Numbered from the stretch's first letter, positions 9,274-18,673 are shown. The stretch is DNA of 64,000 nt from Microcoleus sp. AS-A8 (GCA_039962225.1 JAMPKV010000010.1:124001-188000), one strand, 5' to 3'. Numbers and translations are program-made. The notes: a model not told the origin generated them from the letters alone.

Positions 9274-9688
9274 TTTTGTTGGCTCCGGATTGGTATCAAT
9301 TGAGTAGGATTGCGCTGCTCGCACGGGTTCGCAAGCTAGTAGACGTACCTGATGTAGACGAGTGTTTCCATACACACCCATGGAAAATTTTCCCCTATCT
9401 ATTTAGAGATCTATATCTCTATCCCCATCACCCCTTATGCAATCAGCACGAAAGAATAAGTCATACCGAATCCGGGTTAACCATCCGCTTTTTAAGAAAG
9501 CAGGGAGAGCAGGGAAAGCAAGGGAAGCAGGGGGCTTATAAAAGCGGATTTGCTATCAACTAAGGTATTAAGTATTAAGTACGAAACCCTGTAATATTGG
9601 CAACTGAAAACCCCTTTAATTTCCCAACCATCGCGGCTCTACTCACCTGAAAATTTGTCCCGGTAACTTCGGTAGAATATAAATATCC
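9274..9688. other. Intergenic region upstream of the CsoR-type regulator
   Basis: No convincing gene lies here. It contains a purine-rich tract at 9503-9534 with GGG runs spaced by 6-7 bases, and AT-rich promoter-like DNA near 9560-9690. Confidence 0.5.
9503..9534 (+). repeat. G-run tract, possible weak G-quadruplex
   Basis: Four G-runs (GGG, GGG, GGG, GGGGG) are separated by 6-7 purine-rich bases of the AGAGCA/AAAGCA type. It is an imperfect tandem array of a GGGAAGCA-like unit in intergenic DNA. Confidence 0.45.
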
Positions 9689-9709
9689 ATATCCCCTAGG
9701 GGGGTATCT
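9689..9709 (+). promoter_or_regulatory. Probable CsoR-family operator overlapping the ribosome-binding site
   Basis: The dyad ATATCCCCTAGGGGGGTAT lies immediately before the ATG of the CsoR-family gene, with its G-run doubling as the ribosome-binding site. Operators of this family are G/C tracts flanked by AT and TA steps, so autoregulation is likely. Assignment is by pattern and position only. Confidence 0.7.
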
Positions 9710-9973
9710 ATGCCTCAAACTCAAACTCAGGATCTCCTCAGTCGTCTTGCCAAAATTGAGGGGCACATTCGAGCTATCCGTCAGATGGTTGAAACAAATC
9801 GGTCTTGCCCGGAAGTCCTATTGCAGATTGCTGCCGTTCGCTGTGCACTCAACAAAGTAGCCAAGATTCTGCTGAAGGAATACGCTCAACAAAATCTGGT
9901 CGATGCTGCTCAGGGGGGTAATTTAGAGAAAGAAATCGCTCATTTGCGATCGGCTCTGGATTCTTTAATCTGA
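9710..9973 (+). CDS. CsoR/RcnR/FrmR-family transcriptional repressor, atypical ligand set
   Basis: An 87-residue all-alpha repressor of the CsoR/RcnR/FrmR (DUF156) family, which forms tetramers on G/C-tract operators and leaves DNA when it binds a metal or is modified by formaldehyde or sulfane sulfur. The core LAKIEGHIRAIRQMVE and CPEVLLQIAAVRCALNKV is canonical. Cys33 matches the first ligand, but the positions 25 and 29 residues later, normally His and Cys in copper sensors, are Tyr58 and Asn62. An extra Cys45 is present. Copper or nickel sensing by the usual site is therefore unlikely. A methyltransferase gene follows after 64 bp. Confidence 0.9.
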   Translation: MPQTQTQDLLSRLAKIEGHIRAIRQMVETNRSCPEVLLQIAAVRCALNKVAKILLKEYAQQNLVDAAQGGNLEKEIAHLRSALDSLI

Positions 9974-10037
9974 ACAGGGGTAAAAACCCTATGGTATCTA
10001 ACTAAAGATCATGGTTGGCAATTGGAGGAGATGAGTA

Positions 10038-10697
10038 ATGGAGCGAGTTACTGAACCGGAAGTCATGGATAGCCCACAAGAGGCGATCGAGTATGATGCG
10101 ATGGACTTTTTGGAAGTTAATACGGCCTTTGCCGAACGAGCGATTGAACTTGGGCCACGAGAGGGGCTAATTCTCGATGCCGGTACTGGCCCTGCCCGAA
10201 TTCCAATTCTCATGAGCAAACAGTGTCCCCAGTGGCAAATTATTGGTATTGACCTGGCGCAATCCATGCTGGATGTGGGGCAAAAGAATGTTGAGCAATC
10301 CGGTTTGCAACAACAAATTCAACTGGAATGGGTGGATGCGAAGGAGCTACCTTATGCCAATGAACACTTTGATATGGTCGTCTCCAATAGCCTCATCCAC
10401 CATCTGCCAAACCCATTACCTTTTTTGTTGGAACTCAAGCGAGTTCTCAAGCCGAATGGTGCGATTCTTCTGCGGGATTTACTTCGACCGGATTCTCAGG
10501 AAAATCTAGATGCGATCGTTAATCGGGTTGCGGCTGATTGCAATACTCATCAAACGCAGTTATTTCGTGATTCTCTTTATGCGGCGTTCACTCTAGATGA
10601 AGTCAATCAAATGATGCAACAAGTGGGTCTGGAAGGCGTTAAAGTTTATCAATCTTCTGATCGCCATTGGACTGTAGAGAAAACAATGGGATTTTAG
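10038..10697 (+). CDS. Class I SAM-dependent methyltransferase
   Basis: A 219-residue soluble methyltransferase. Motif I, ILDAGTGPARIPILM (about residues 46-60), binds S-adenosylmethionine. The acidic end of beta-2 is in GIDLAQSMLD, motif IV is FDMVVSNSLIHHLPNP, and the post-motif LKPNGAILLRDLLRP is typical of Methyltransf_11/25 proteins. The start is set by GGAGGAG seven bases before the ATG. It lies 64 bp after the CsoR-family repressor on the same strand with no terminator between, so it may belong to that regulon. The substrate is unknown; the arrangement of cysteines expected of arsenite methyltransferases is absent. Confidence 0.88.
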   Translation: MERVTEPEVMDSPQEAIEYDAMDFLEVNTAFAERAIELGPREGLILDAGTGPARIPILMSKQCPQWQIIGIDLAQSMLDVGQKNVEQSGLQQQIQLEWVDAKELPYANEHFDMVVSNSLIHHLPNPLPFLLELKRVLKPNGAILLRDLLRPDSQENLDAIVNRVAADCNTHQTQLFRDSLYAAFTLDEVNQMMQQVGLEGVKVYQSSDRHWTVEKTMGF

Positions 10698-11012
10698 ATT
10701 TTAGAGGGGCGATTGACATTGACACGGAAAATCTTAGCCGATCGAATCGTGCTGGGAAAGCGAGTTGCTACACATTATCTCAAAAGACAGGTTCCCCATA
10801 TCACCACGTCAATTGATGTGAGCGTGAAACAACAAATCACCCGTAGATGTTAAGCCGATGGGTGCTTCTATATACCAATACCAAGTTTACTCGTTGCCCC
10901 TCAAGATTTTCTCCTCAATTAGTAATGGAGCTAGTCCTGTCTAAGGATAGAACATCGAGGAAAAACTAAACATTAGGATTGTGGAATAACATATTGCGAG
11001 AAAATGTAAATT
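10698..11012. other. Intergenic region, possible gene remnant
   Basis: No intact gene. A short plus-strand frame at about 10715-10853 could encode some 46 residues, but it has no start site or family match. Possibly a decayed remnant. Confidence 0.35.
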
Positions 11013-11252
11013 ATGACAGCTCATACTCCTCCAGACAATCGACAAGATGACGCTAAATATGCTCCTGAAGATAACCCTGGAACCGAAACCACTATACCAA
11101 CCACAGAAGACGGCAACACTCCGCTTGATGAGAGATATCGCATGACCGGTCAAGAAGCCGGTACTGATGTCCAGCCAGGTGCCGAACCGGAAGCACCTGG
11201 AGGTGAAGTCAAGGTGATTGGTGCTCCCAATCAAGGAACTGATTCTCGTTAA
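11013..11252 (+). CDS. Small acidic, probably disordered protein (79 aa)
   Basis: The 79-residue product is rich in Pro, Glu, Asp, Thr and Gly, contains no hydrophobic core, and is expected to be intrinsically disordered. It starts MTAHTPPDNR and has the short semi-ordered segment PLDERYRMTGQEAG. No clear ribosome-binding site precedes the ATG. It sits between the methyltransferase and the putA terminator and converges on putA. Proteins of this kind occur in cyanobacteria without assigned function; I recognise no named family. Confidence 0.5.
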   Translation: MTAHTPPDNRQDDAKYAPEDNPGTETTIPTTEDGNTPLDERYRMTGQEAGTDVQPGAEPEAPGGEVKVIGAPNQGTDSR

Positions 11253-11372
11253 AGAGATTCATGAACCAAGAAAGGTAGACCGGAGCTTCAGTGAGGACAG
11301 AATGCTCCTACGGCAAAGAGGGTAGTTAACCCGGATTGGGTATTACGACAATTTGCAACTTGAGGAAACATA

Positions 11373-11398
11373 AAGAAAGGGCGAACCGTTGTTCGCCC
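11373..11398 (-). terminator. Rho-independent terminator of putA
   Basis: A perfect 8-bp stem, GGGCGAAC with GTTCGCCC around a 4-base loop, is followed on the minus strand by TTTCTTT. It lies about 40 bases after the putA stop codon. Confidence 0.75.
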
Positions 11399-11437
11399 TG
11401 ACAATTATTTATTCTCACTTGACAAATCCCTTTACCT

Positions 11438-14410
11438 TTAATCCACTCCTTCAATGGGCGCAAAGCCTTGACGCTGAATGTTCTCCGTAATGGTGCGCGG
11501 TTCTATGAATTGCAACAAATAGTCAGGCCCGCCCGCTTTGGAACCGACGCCAGACATCTTAAAGCCGCCGAAGGGTTGTCGCGACACAATCGCACCTGTA
11601 ATAGTACGGTTGATGTAAAGGTTGCCCACTTCAAAATCCACTGAGGCTTGCTCAATATGGGACGGCGTGCGAGAGTACAATCCCCCCGTCAGCGCATAGT
11701 TGGTGCCATTGGCAATATCCAAGGCTTCTTGAAAATTCTTCGCCCGCATCACAGCCACAACGGGGCCAAAAATTTCTTCTTGGGCAATCTTGGCATTGGG
11801 TGAAACATCCTTAAAAATCACCGGGCCAATGAAGTAACCTGTATCGGGTGCAGACATTTCCAGAGCCACTTTGGCCTCTTGACGCCCCGTTTCAATATAC
11901 TCTCGGATACGGTCGCGTGCCGTGGCATCAATCACTGGGCCGACTTGAGTACTGGGGGCTTCTGCGGGGCCAATATTGAGCGATCGCGTCGCTTCCACGA
12001 ACCGTTCCACAAAAGCATCATACACCGGTTCCAATACCACGACCCGCGAACAGGCAGAACACTTCTGACCGCTATAGCCAAACGCCGACTGCACAGCACC
12101 CGCCACGGCTTGGTCAAGGTCTGCACTTTCATCGACAATCATGGCATTCTTGCCGCCCATCTCTGCAATGACACGCTTCAGGTGCTTTTGCCCAGGTTGT
12201 ACGGTAGCGGCATCGGAGAAGATGCGGCATCCCACTTCCTGGGAACCGGTAAAGGCAATCAGATCCACATCCGGATGATTCACCATGTAAGCACCCACCT
12301 TGGAACCCTTGCCGGGAACGTATTGAAAAACGCCCTTCGGTATGCCTGCGTCAACCAAAATCTCTGCCAATTTGGCAGCAATCACCGTAGAGACTTCAGC
12401 TGGTTTGAGTAAGGTGCAATTCCCCGCCACGAGTGCGGCAACCGTCATCCCCGTGGCAATGGCAAACGGGAAGTTCCACGGAGAAATCACTACGGCAATG
12501 CCTCTGGGTTGGTAAACATAGCGATTATTCTCTCCCGGAATGTCGTAGTTATGCCCTTGATCCAGACGTTCTACCTCGTCGGCATAGTAGCGGCAAAAAT
12601 CAATGGCTTCCGAAACTTCCGCATCCGCTTCCCGCAGGGGTTTGCCAACTTCCAACACCACCCACGCACAGAGTTCGTCCCGGCGCTGTTCCATCAAGTC
12701 CGCCGCTTTCCGCAACACCCCAGCCCGTTGTCTAACGGGGGTTTTCCGCCAACCTGGGAATGCTGCTTTCGCCGCTTGCAGGGCTTGTTCTGCTTGTTCT
12801 ACACTAATGAGTCCAATTTTCCCAATGACTTCACTGGGGTTGGAGGGATTGACAGAATCAACGATATCTGATGTAGTTTGATACTCCCCATTAATCAGAG
12901 GTAAGTACGTCTTACCCAGTCGTTGACGAACGCTCTTCAAAGCGGCTTGCGCCTTCTTGCGGGCATCTTCCTCGGCATAGTCGGTATCGGCTACATTGGG
13001 AAACCCCTTTCTCAGTTCAGGCGAGAGTTGGGGCGATTCCACCACAGGTGCTGCCAACAGTTCCTCAATCGGACGTTCTTCCAAGTTTTGCCGCAAGAAG
13101 GAACTATTAGCGGTATTTTCCAACAATCGCCGGATTAGGTAAGCCATCCCTGGCAGCAAGTCGCCATAAGGGGCATACACCCGCACCCGATGCCCCCGCT
13201 TGGCTAACGCTTTTGCCAGTTGATCCCCCATGCCGTAGAGCACTTGCATCTCGAAGCGGCGGCGGGGGATGTTGAGGGTTTCGGCTATGGCGATTGCTCG
13301 TGCTTGCGATCGCACGTTATGGCTACCAATGGCAGAATAAACATACTCGTGATTTTCCAACAGAAGTTGGGTAATCGTCTCATAATTGGCATCGGTTTCG
13401 GCTTTATCGTTATATACCGGCTGAGGCCAATCTTTTTGGGCGGCTTTAATCGTCTCCTGATCCCAATACGCGCCTTTAACTAAGCGCACGGTGATGGGAT
13501 ATCCCCGCTGTTTAGCCCAATTAATCAAAGCTTTGGCATCGTTCTCGCTATCCCGTAGATAAGCTTGCACCGTCATGCCGATATCGGTGCGAGTCCGGAA
13601 TTCTTCTTCCATCAACAAGTCTTTGAGGATGGCAAAGGTCATGTCTTTGTAGACATACTGTTCCATATCAAAGTGAACCGCCGCACCGAGTTCCTGGGCA
13701 CGACGCAGCAGGGTGCGGATGCGATCGCACACTCGTTCTCGGCTACCCTGAGGATCGAGAGGGTCAAACTGGGAGTAAAATGCCGTTAACTTAACGGACA
13801 CTTGAACTCGTGGTAGAGGTTCTCCATCCGCAAAATCAATCTCTTGCACCGGTGACCACTTTTGCGCTTCCTGCGTGAGTTGCTCCATCAAATCGAGATA
13901 GCTTTGCAGGTAAGATTGCGCCTCGGCTTCTGTAATTACCGCCTCTCCCAATAGGTCGAGGGTAAACCCCATCTTATCCTTGCGTAAGCGCTCAATTGTC
14001 TTGAGGGTTTGCTTGATATTTTCCCCAGCAATATATTTATGCGCTAATGTTTCAACGGCAGTTGCCACGGTTGTTGCCGCCACTTGCCCCGGCAGTGAAT
14101 CCGCTTGGGCAAAGTTGAGCATTCCTTTGAGGGCGGATGGCAGTTCAACGGATTCATCGCCTAGATATTCCTGCAAATGACGGGCAATTTCTGGTTTGCT
14201 CCGCAATGCGGGTAAAGTGTCAATGAAGCGAAATAGCTGCACCCGCAAACCAGGGTTACTCATCGCCCAATCGAGCAACTTATCATCCCAGCGGATTTGG
14301 TCGCGCACCTGGGCAAAAAAGGAGCGTTTTTCCCGTGTGGCTACCAAAAGTTGTTTAGCGATTTCTTGGGTTTTGGCTTCGTAGAGGCGCTCGGATACTT
14401 CTAAGACCAC
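11438..14410 (-). CDS. putA: Bifunctional proline dehydrogenase / L-glutamate gamma-semialdehyde dehydrogenase (PutA type)
   Basis: A 990-residue enzyme that oxidises proline to glutamate in two steps. Residues about 70-430 form the FAD-dependent proline dehydrogenase barrel (AVHFDMEQYVYKD, VRLVKGAYWDQE, SHNVRSQARAIA). Residues about 500-980 form the NAD-dependent aldehyde dehydrogenase, with the catalytic Glu in IAEMGGKNAMIVDE and the nucleophile Cys in GYSGQKCSACSR. The N-terminal ribbon-helix-helix DNA-binding domain of enterobacterial PutA is absent, so it should not act as its own repressor. The GTG at 14410 with AGGGAG upstream gives the family length; an open frame runs 69 codons further but that part looks non-coding. 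A terminator follows the stop. Confidence 0.94.
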   Translation of the reverse strand: MVLEVSERLYEAKTQEIAKQLLVATREKRSFFAQVRDQIRWDDKLLDWAMSNPGLRVQLFRFIDTLPALRSKPEIARHLQEYLGDESVELPSALKGMLNFAQADSLPGQVAATTVATAVETLAHKYIAGENIKQTLKTIERLRKDKMGFTLDLLGEAVITEAEAQSYLQSYLDLMEQLTQEAQKWSPVQEIDFADGEPLPRVQVSVKLTAFYSQFDPLDPQGSRERVCDRIRTLLRRAQELGAAVHFDMEQYVYKDMTFAILKDLLMEEEFRTRTDIGMTVQAYLRDSENDAKALINWAKQRGYPITVRLVKGAYWDQETIKAAQKDWPQPVYNDKAETDANYETITQLLLENHEYVYSAIGSHNVRSQARAIAIAETLNIPRRRFEMQVLYGMGDQLAKALAKRGHRVRVYAPYGDLLPGMAYLIRRLLENTANSSFLRQNLEERPIEELLAAPVVESPQLSPELRKGFPNVADTDYAEEDARKKAQAALKSVRQRLGKTYLPLINGEYQTTSDIVDSVNPSNPSEVIGKIGLISVEQAEQALQAAKAAFPGWRKTPVRQRAGVLRKAADLMEQRRDELCAWVVLEVGKPLREADAEVSEAIDFCRYYADEVERLDQGHNYDIPGENNRYVYQPRGIAVVISPWNFPFAIATGMTVAALVAGNCTLLKPAEVSTVIAAKLAEILVDAGIPKGVFQYVPGKGSKVGAYMVNHPDVDLIAFTGSQEVGCRIFSDAATVQPGQKHLKRVIAEMGGKNAMIVDESADLDQAVAGAVQSAFGYSGQKCSACSRVVVLEPVYDAFVERFVEATRSLNIGPAEAPSTQVGPVIDATARDRIREYIETGRQEAKVALEMSAPDTGYFIGPVIFKDVSPNAKIAQEEIFGPVVAVMRAKNFQEALDIANGTNYALTGGLYSRTPSHIEQASVDFEVGNLYINRTITGAIVSRQPFGGFKMSGVGSKAGGPDYLLQFIEPRTITENIQRQGFAPIEGVD

Positions 14411-14812
14411 AGCTAATATGACTCCCTGGATAAAACTGATGTGAAAGTTGGGGTTTCTCGTTGGTCTGTAGCACTGACGCCAACAACGGAATACCCCATT
14501 TTTTGGTGAATTAACCCAAACCTCCATTATACTTTTCCAGGAAGTTATAGGGTTTCTATATTCATGAACTATTAATGAAGTATTAATACTCTCTCTTATG
14601 CCTGATACCTTTTGCATCCAAGGATTTTGAATGCGCTGCGGTTAGGGAGTTTCAGTACTTTAAACATAGCTTGTTTTAACCCAAATTGTATCAATCAAGA
14701 TACAGACCTTCGCTGCCCTTAGGAGCATCTCAAAGGGGAAAAATTAAAGAAGGGTGAGGAGATCTCATCTCTAAATTTTCGTGTGTTCCCCTGCCCATCC
14801 CTAGTGAGATCG
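14411..14812. other. Upstream region of putA
   Basis: About 400 bp between the putA start and the end of the next minus-strand gene. It should hold the putA promoter. I see no gene, strong hairpin or repeat. Confidence 0.5.
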
Positions 14813-15607
14813 TTAATCTGGAAAAATTCCGTCAGGTTCAGGATGAAAAATATACTCGTAATCAAATCCTAAAAAGTTTGGGTCACGAATAATTGCAAAT
14901 CCCAAATCTATGACTATATCTGTTGTAAAAGTTGCCATAACTAACTGAATTAATTTTTTAGGGCTGAGCATGGGCTTTTTGACAAAATAATCTCGTTTAG
15001 AAAAGAATTCTTTTCGGTGTTCTGGTATAATTATTCCGTTAATTTGATGAGCCAATTGAATCGGTTTAATATAAAGCTTAATAAAATCTTCTTGATTTCT
15101 CTGAAGTTGATATAACCTCTCGTGCTGCAACCAACTCATTTGGAACATCAGCTTGAGGAGTTCAAAACCCAAAATATAATTCAAAATATTGTTTTGCTCC
15201 TCGGTACTAATCACCAAACGAAAGACGATTTTAAAATAAAATTCAGGTTGGTTACGTAGATCTTGAGCCGAATGAACATAAAATTGTTTAATATAACTCC
15301 GGAGTACCAATTCATTGAGTTCGGTTTCAACCTCAAATTTATCTAAATATTTTTTGACTGTATATTGAGTGTCTCTATCCTGAAGTTTTCTGGAAACCAA
15401 CCCATCCGCCGTATAATTATCTAAGAACTCAGCTTGTATCTCTGGAGAGGATACACAGATGAGATGACACAATAACAAAAGATGACGGCGTTGCTCCCAA
15501 GGCAAACTTTCAGCCCATTGTTTCGTGTCTGAAGGAAGTTCTTCAAAAAGAATTTCTGAGCTAGTTTGTTCAAAGATCGACCCTCCTCTATATTTTTCTT
15601 CACTCAT
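14813..15607 (-). CDS. Conserved cyanobacterial hypothetical protein (264 aa)
   Basis: A soluble, mostly helical 264-residue protein starting MSEEKYRGGS. Recognisable segments are PSDTKQWAESLPWEQRRHLL, EIQAEFLDNYTADGLVS and MFQMSWLQHERLYQLQRNQE. I recall similar proteins in many cyanobacteria, sometimes mislabelled cobyrinic acid a,c-diamide synthase; nothing here supports that activity, since no P-loop or amidotransferase Cys is visible. The start at 15607 is chosen because the family begins near here; a TTG ten codons upstream is possible. It stands alone downstream of nothing obviously related. Function unknown. Confidence 0.75.
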   Translation of the reverse strand: MSEEKYRGGSIFEQTSSEILFEELPSDTKQWAESLPWEQRRHLLLLCHLICVSSPEIQAEFLDNYTADGLVSRKLQDRDTQYTVKKYLDKFEVETELNELVLRSYIKQFYVHSAQDLRNQPEFYFKIVFRLVISTEEQNNILNYILGFELLKLMFQMSWLQHERLYQLQRNQEDFIKLYIKPIQLAHQINGIIIPEHRKEFFSKRDYFVKKPMLSPKKLIQLVMATFTTDIVIDLGFAIIRDPNFLGFDYEYIFHPEPDGIFPD

Positions 15608-15947
15608 AACTTGAAGGAGCGGTAAGAAGGCCAACAAAAATAAGCCGAAGATAGCTTCAAATAACTTACCACCTGTGAGGCTCGTCTAGGACTAAATATT
15701 GTAGTCGGTTTTGAGCGACCTTCTTCTCTGCCTTACGGATAAGTCTGGGAATCTTGACGACTCGTACTTGATTGTCAATTGAGACCTCTCAAACTTAGGC
15801 TCAAACAAGAGATTTTTCGGTTTTGTCTACCTGTGTTTTTTCGCTAGTGCACCCAGGCAGAAATCACTAACTCGCAAAAATCTGTGCCATCCTGAGCCTT
15901 ACTAAAGCTCCGGTTCCCCTGTGTTCAAAGGTAGTCACGAAATGGGC
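15608..15947. other. Intergenic region
   Basis: About 340 bp between two minus-strand genes. I see no gene, repeat or clear terminator. Confidence 0.4.
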
Positions 15948-17330
15948 TTAGGCAGAAGGATAGGGCACTCGGATTAGCTGATTCGCCTTCGGTGAGGAGA
16001 TTTTGGCAGTTGTTCCATCCGGCCAACGCACTTCAACTTGTTTAATAACCGGATGCTCAGCCAAACCGAAATGCGCGATCGGTTCCATTTGGCACAGATA
16101 ACCACTGCCCGCATCAATGACTCGGCGTTGGGTTTGTTTTTCCCCAATTAAGGTAACAATCGCTCCTCGTGCAGGTGCTCCTCGCTCTGTTAAGGGAAGT
16201 ACCCTAAGCCATGCATGACCATTGTCTGGTGGGGAATATAAGGTGATCGGTTGGACAGTGGTTTCTCCATGAGCGATGAAAAGTGTAAGTTGACCATCCT
16301 CATCTAAATCACCCACCGCCGCACCCGTACCGGCTCCGTCTGGTTCCCAAGCCTCCCCTGTATCGATGGCTTTCCAAGCCCCTGTCCGATAAGCAAACAG
16401 GCGATTGGGTTCACCTATATTGTTGAAAAACAACTCCTCATACCCATCATTATCGAAATCGGCGCTAATCACCGTGCGGATCGGAGAGGGAATTGCCATT
16501 TCGGGAGGGGCAACATCTTTAAAGTGCCCCGGTACTCCTTGTAAATACATCCGGTGGGGTCCTAGCCAGTTGCCGTAAACCAGATCGAATCGACCATCTC
16601 CATCAGCATCCAACGCCACTAAACCACGACCATTTTGATCCGGGTCATCAATACCTGCCATTTGGGCCATCTCTTTAAACGTGCCATCGCCTTGGTTGCA
16701 AAACAAAAAGTTTCGTCCATGTTCATTGACGGCGAAAATATCCATGTGATCGGAAACCAAGGGTAGGGAAATAACAGAACGCCCACCGGTGGTTAAGTCC
16801 AGCCCCACTTCTGGTGCAACATCAACCAAGTGACCCTTTTCATTAAGTTCATATAACCGCATTGGGACGCCGTAATTGGCAACAAAGAAGCCATATTGTC
16901 CAGTTCCCTTACGGTCTACACAAACTACGGAACGACCGGCAGTGAGATTGAGCAGGTTTTGATTTTCGGGTAAGGAAAATAGATCCACCCACTTGCCATC
17001 TCGGTAGTCAAATAAGCGATCGCCCCAAGGGGCACCGCCCACTCCTTTTCCCCCAGCAAACGTATCTATATTGAGGACATAGATTTCTTCCCGTCCATCC
17101 CCATCAATGTCACCCGCCGCAACACCAATGGCTTGGCGTCCAGCATCGGCTAGGATTTCATCTGCAATGTTGACCAATCCCTGCCCATTGTATTTCAGCA
17201 CTAGATTCGGGCCATTAAACCCCGCCACAAATAACTCGAAGGAGCCATCCCCATCGACATCCGTTATGGCAAGGCCGTAATTCATCTGAGTAGGGTTATC
17301 CCACAGGAATTTGCTCTTGTTAGTAAACAT
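15948..17330 (-). CDS. CRTAC1-like FG-GAP/VCBS repeat protein with ASPIC/UnbV domain
   Basis: A 460-residue protein made almost entirely of calcium-binding FG-GAP/VCBS blades. At least six carry DxDxDG-type loops, such as VDGDGSFELF, IDGDGREEIY, ADGDGRFDLVY, FDNDGYEELFF and LDEDGQLTLF, so it should form a beta-propeller. Residues about 390-458 match the ASPIC/UnbV domain (GSGYLCQMEP, HFGLAEH, VRWPDGT). Most relatives are secreted, yet this one starts MFTNKSKFLWDN without a signal peptide. It may be cytosolic, exported by another route, or mis-started, although no upstream in-frame signal is apparent. Role unknown; binding or adhesion is plausible. Confidence 0.85.
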   Translation of the reverse strand: MFTNKSKFLWDNPTQMNYGLAITDVDGDGSFELFVAGFNGPNLVLKYNGQGLVNIADEILADAGRQAIGVAAGDIDGDGREEIYVLNIDTFAGGKGVGGAPWGDRLFDYRDGKWVDLFSLPENQNLLNLTAGRSVVCVDRKGTGQYGFFVANYGVPMRLYELNEKGHLVDVAPEVGLDLTTGGRSVISLPLVSDHMDIFAVNEHGRNFLFCNQGDGTFKEMAQMAGIDDPDQNGRGLVALDADGDGRFDLVYGNWLGPHRMYLQGVPGHFKDVAPPEMAIPSPIRTVISADFDNDGYEELFFNNIGEPNRLFAYRTGAWKAIDTGEAWEPDGAGTGAAVGDLDEDGQLTLFIAHGETTVQPITLYSPPDNGHAWLRVLPLTERGAPARGAIVTLIGEKQTQRRVIDAGSGYLCQMEPIAHFGLAEHPVIKQVEVRWPDGTTAKISSPKANQLIRVPYPSA

Positions 17331-18157
17331 CTTGATGGCTGATTTGGGTTATTACTCCGATCTTGCACCATTCTCACTAGGCAAAAAAACTGGCCTGGAG
17401 TTAAAACTTCGAGTTCATAGATCGAGTAAGGAGTAGATTTCACAGGAAAAGGGCAAAATACGCTTGGTTCCTGACAGGATAAAATCCACTGATCTCATTG
17501 GATTAGGGATGGGAATTTTTGTAGCGTCAGCATGGATTCCGATATGATTAAACTTTCACGATTAGGCCGGGGCGGGACAAGAATTCTCATACGGGTAATT
17601 CAATTGTTACCCAATTTCAGTTATTACTAATACCTAAATTTAAGATTAATTCTATTTCTTGAGTCTTGACTCATTCACTATTGCCAATTTTCCTTTCAGT
17701 CCGGGGGCGAGTACCTGTAGTGATTCAAAATAGAAAAGGTAGTGTCAAAAGAAACTTTTCAAATTTGCTTCGCTGCACCTTGCATACTTGAAAATAAACT
17801 TTTTCCAAAATCTATATTATGAATTCTCAAGTATCAGCAGTGGTCAACAAGCTCTAGGTTGGCATATCTCTGGGTTCAAAAGTTTCTGTCCTCAGAAAGA
17901 TTTTCCATTTGGCAAACCTCTCCTAAACTATTGCTCATTGTGAGGGTGAGGGTTACTTTTGATGCAAGATGTAAAACCCTCGTTTTTTGTTCCCAGCCCA
18001 ACCGAAACACATCGGTGACCTTAAAAAAATTTCACAAACTATTACCGATTAAAATAACGGGTACCCAACTTTCAAAATTGATTGAGACTCACTAAATCTT
18101 GAGAAAAAGCAAGTAGGGTGAGCAATGCCCACCCTAGGAAGTTCTCATCCAATGACC
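17331..18157. other. Long intergenic region
   Basis: About 830 bp with no convincing gene; the plus-strand frame at 17859-18095 has no start site or family resemblance. A GTAGGGTG-type palindrome lies at its right end (18113-18136), just past the stop of the minus-strand gene at 18158. Confidence 0.5.
18113..18136. repeat. GTAGGGTG-type palindromic repeat
   Basis: TAGGGTGAGC faces GCCCACCCTA across a 3-base loop with one mismatch. The same family recurs near 35.4 kb, 35.5 kb and 44.9 kb. On the minus strand it follows the stop of the gene at 18158-18673 and may act as its terminator. Confidence 0.6.
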
Positions 18158-18673
18158 CTAACCCTTGTGTCGTTTTTTTTTCGTTCGACGCCGCAATGTT
18201 TGTGCTAGTAATTCAGCTTCCCGTTCCGCTTGGAATAAATCCACCCTTTGTGAGGTCATCACAAATGAACCAGAGGATTTTTGTTGAACGCGTGGGACAT
18301 GCACAGCCTGGTACTTACAAATATCCGCTATCGCACTCCTCGGTTCCTGCATGGCTTGAACGGCTTTCCAGTCTTGGTTCACTTCAGATGCGATCGCTTT
18401 AAACTCAAATACCGCCGCTTCTAACTCCGCTGAAAGCTGATTGAGCCGTTCTGCCTGATTCTTCAGGCGTCTCAACCCCTGAGTTGTTCGCTGCCGTATC
18501 CCTGCTGGAGGCGTCACCGGGAAAGACAAAAGCGATTTTTGGTAAACCTTAGCCTTTTGTGGCAACGATTCCACTGCTACGGGCGGCAATGCCTTCTTTT
18601 TAAACACAGGATATCGATTCAGTTGAATGCACTTACTCCGAACGAGTTGAATTCCGGCTTGTAGTTCTTTCAT
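18158..18673 (-). CDS. Hypothetical protein with coiled-coil segment (171 aa)
   Basis: A basic 171-residue protein, MKELQAGIQL at the N-terminus and a Lys/Arg-rich tail (RRRTKKKRHKG) at the C-terminus. Residues about 65-110 form an amphipathic helix likely to be a coiled coil (GLRRLKNQAERLNQLSAELE). No transmembrane segment or known catalytic motif is visible. The basic tail could contact nucleic acid or membrane phospholipid, but that is a guess. It is flanked by long intergenic regions and a palindromic repeat. Confidence 0.6.
   Translation of the reverse strand: MKELQAGIQLVRSKCIQLNRYPVFKKKALPPVAVESLPQKAKVYQKSLLSFPVTPPAGIRQRTTQGLRRLKNQAERLNQLSAELEAAVFEFKAIASEVNQDWKAVQAMQEPRSAIADICKYQAVHVPRVQQKSSGSFVMTSQRVDLFQAEREAELLAQTLRRRTKKKRHKG

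Noticed and set aside
9258-9563. 101-codon plus-strand frame
   Set aside because: It ends in translated G-rich tandem repeat and has no start signal; the opposite-strand 67-aa frame looks more gene-like.
11879-12412. Long plus-strand open frames inside putA
   Set aside because: They are antisense shadows of a strongly conserved gene and share its GC-skewed third positions.
12509-12871. Further antisense frames in putA
   Set aside because: Same reason as above: no independent start or family match.
17859-18095. 78-codon plus-strand open frame in the long intergenic region
   Set aside because: No start signal, basic and irregular composition, no recognisable family.
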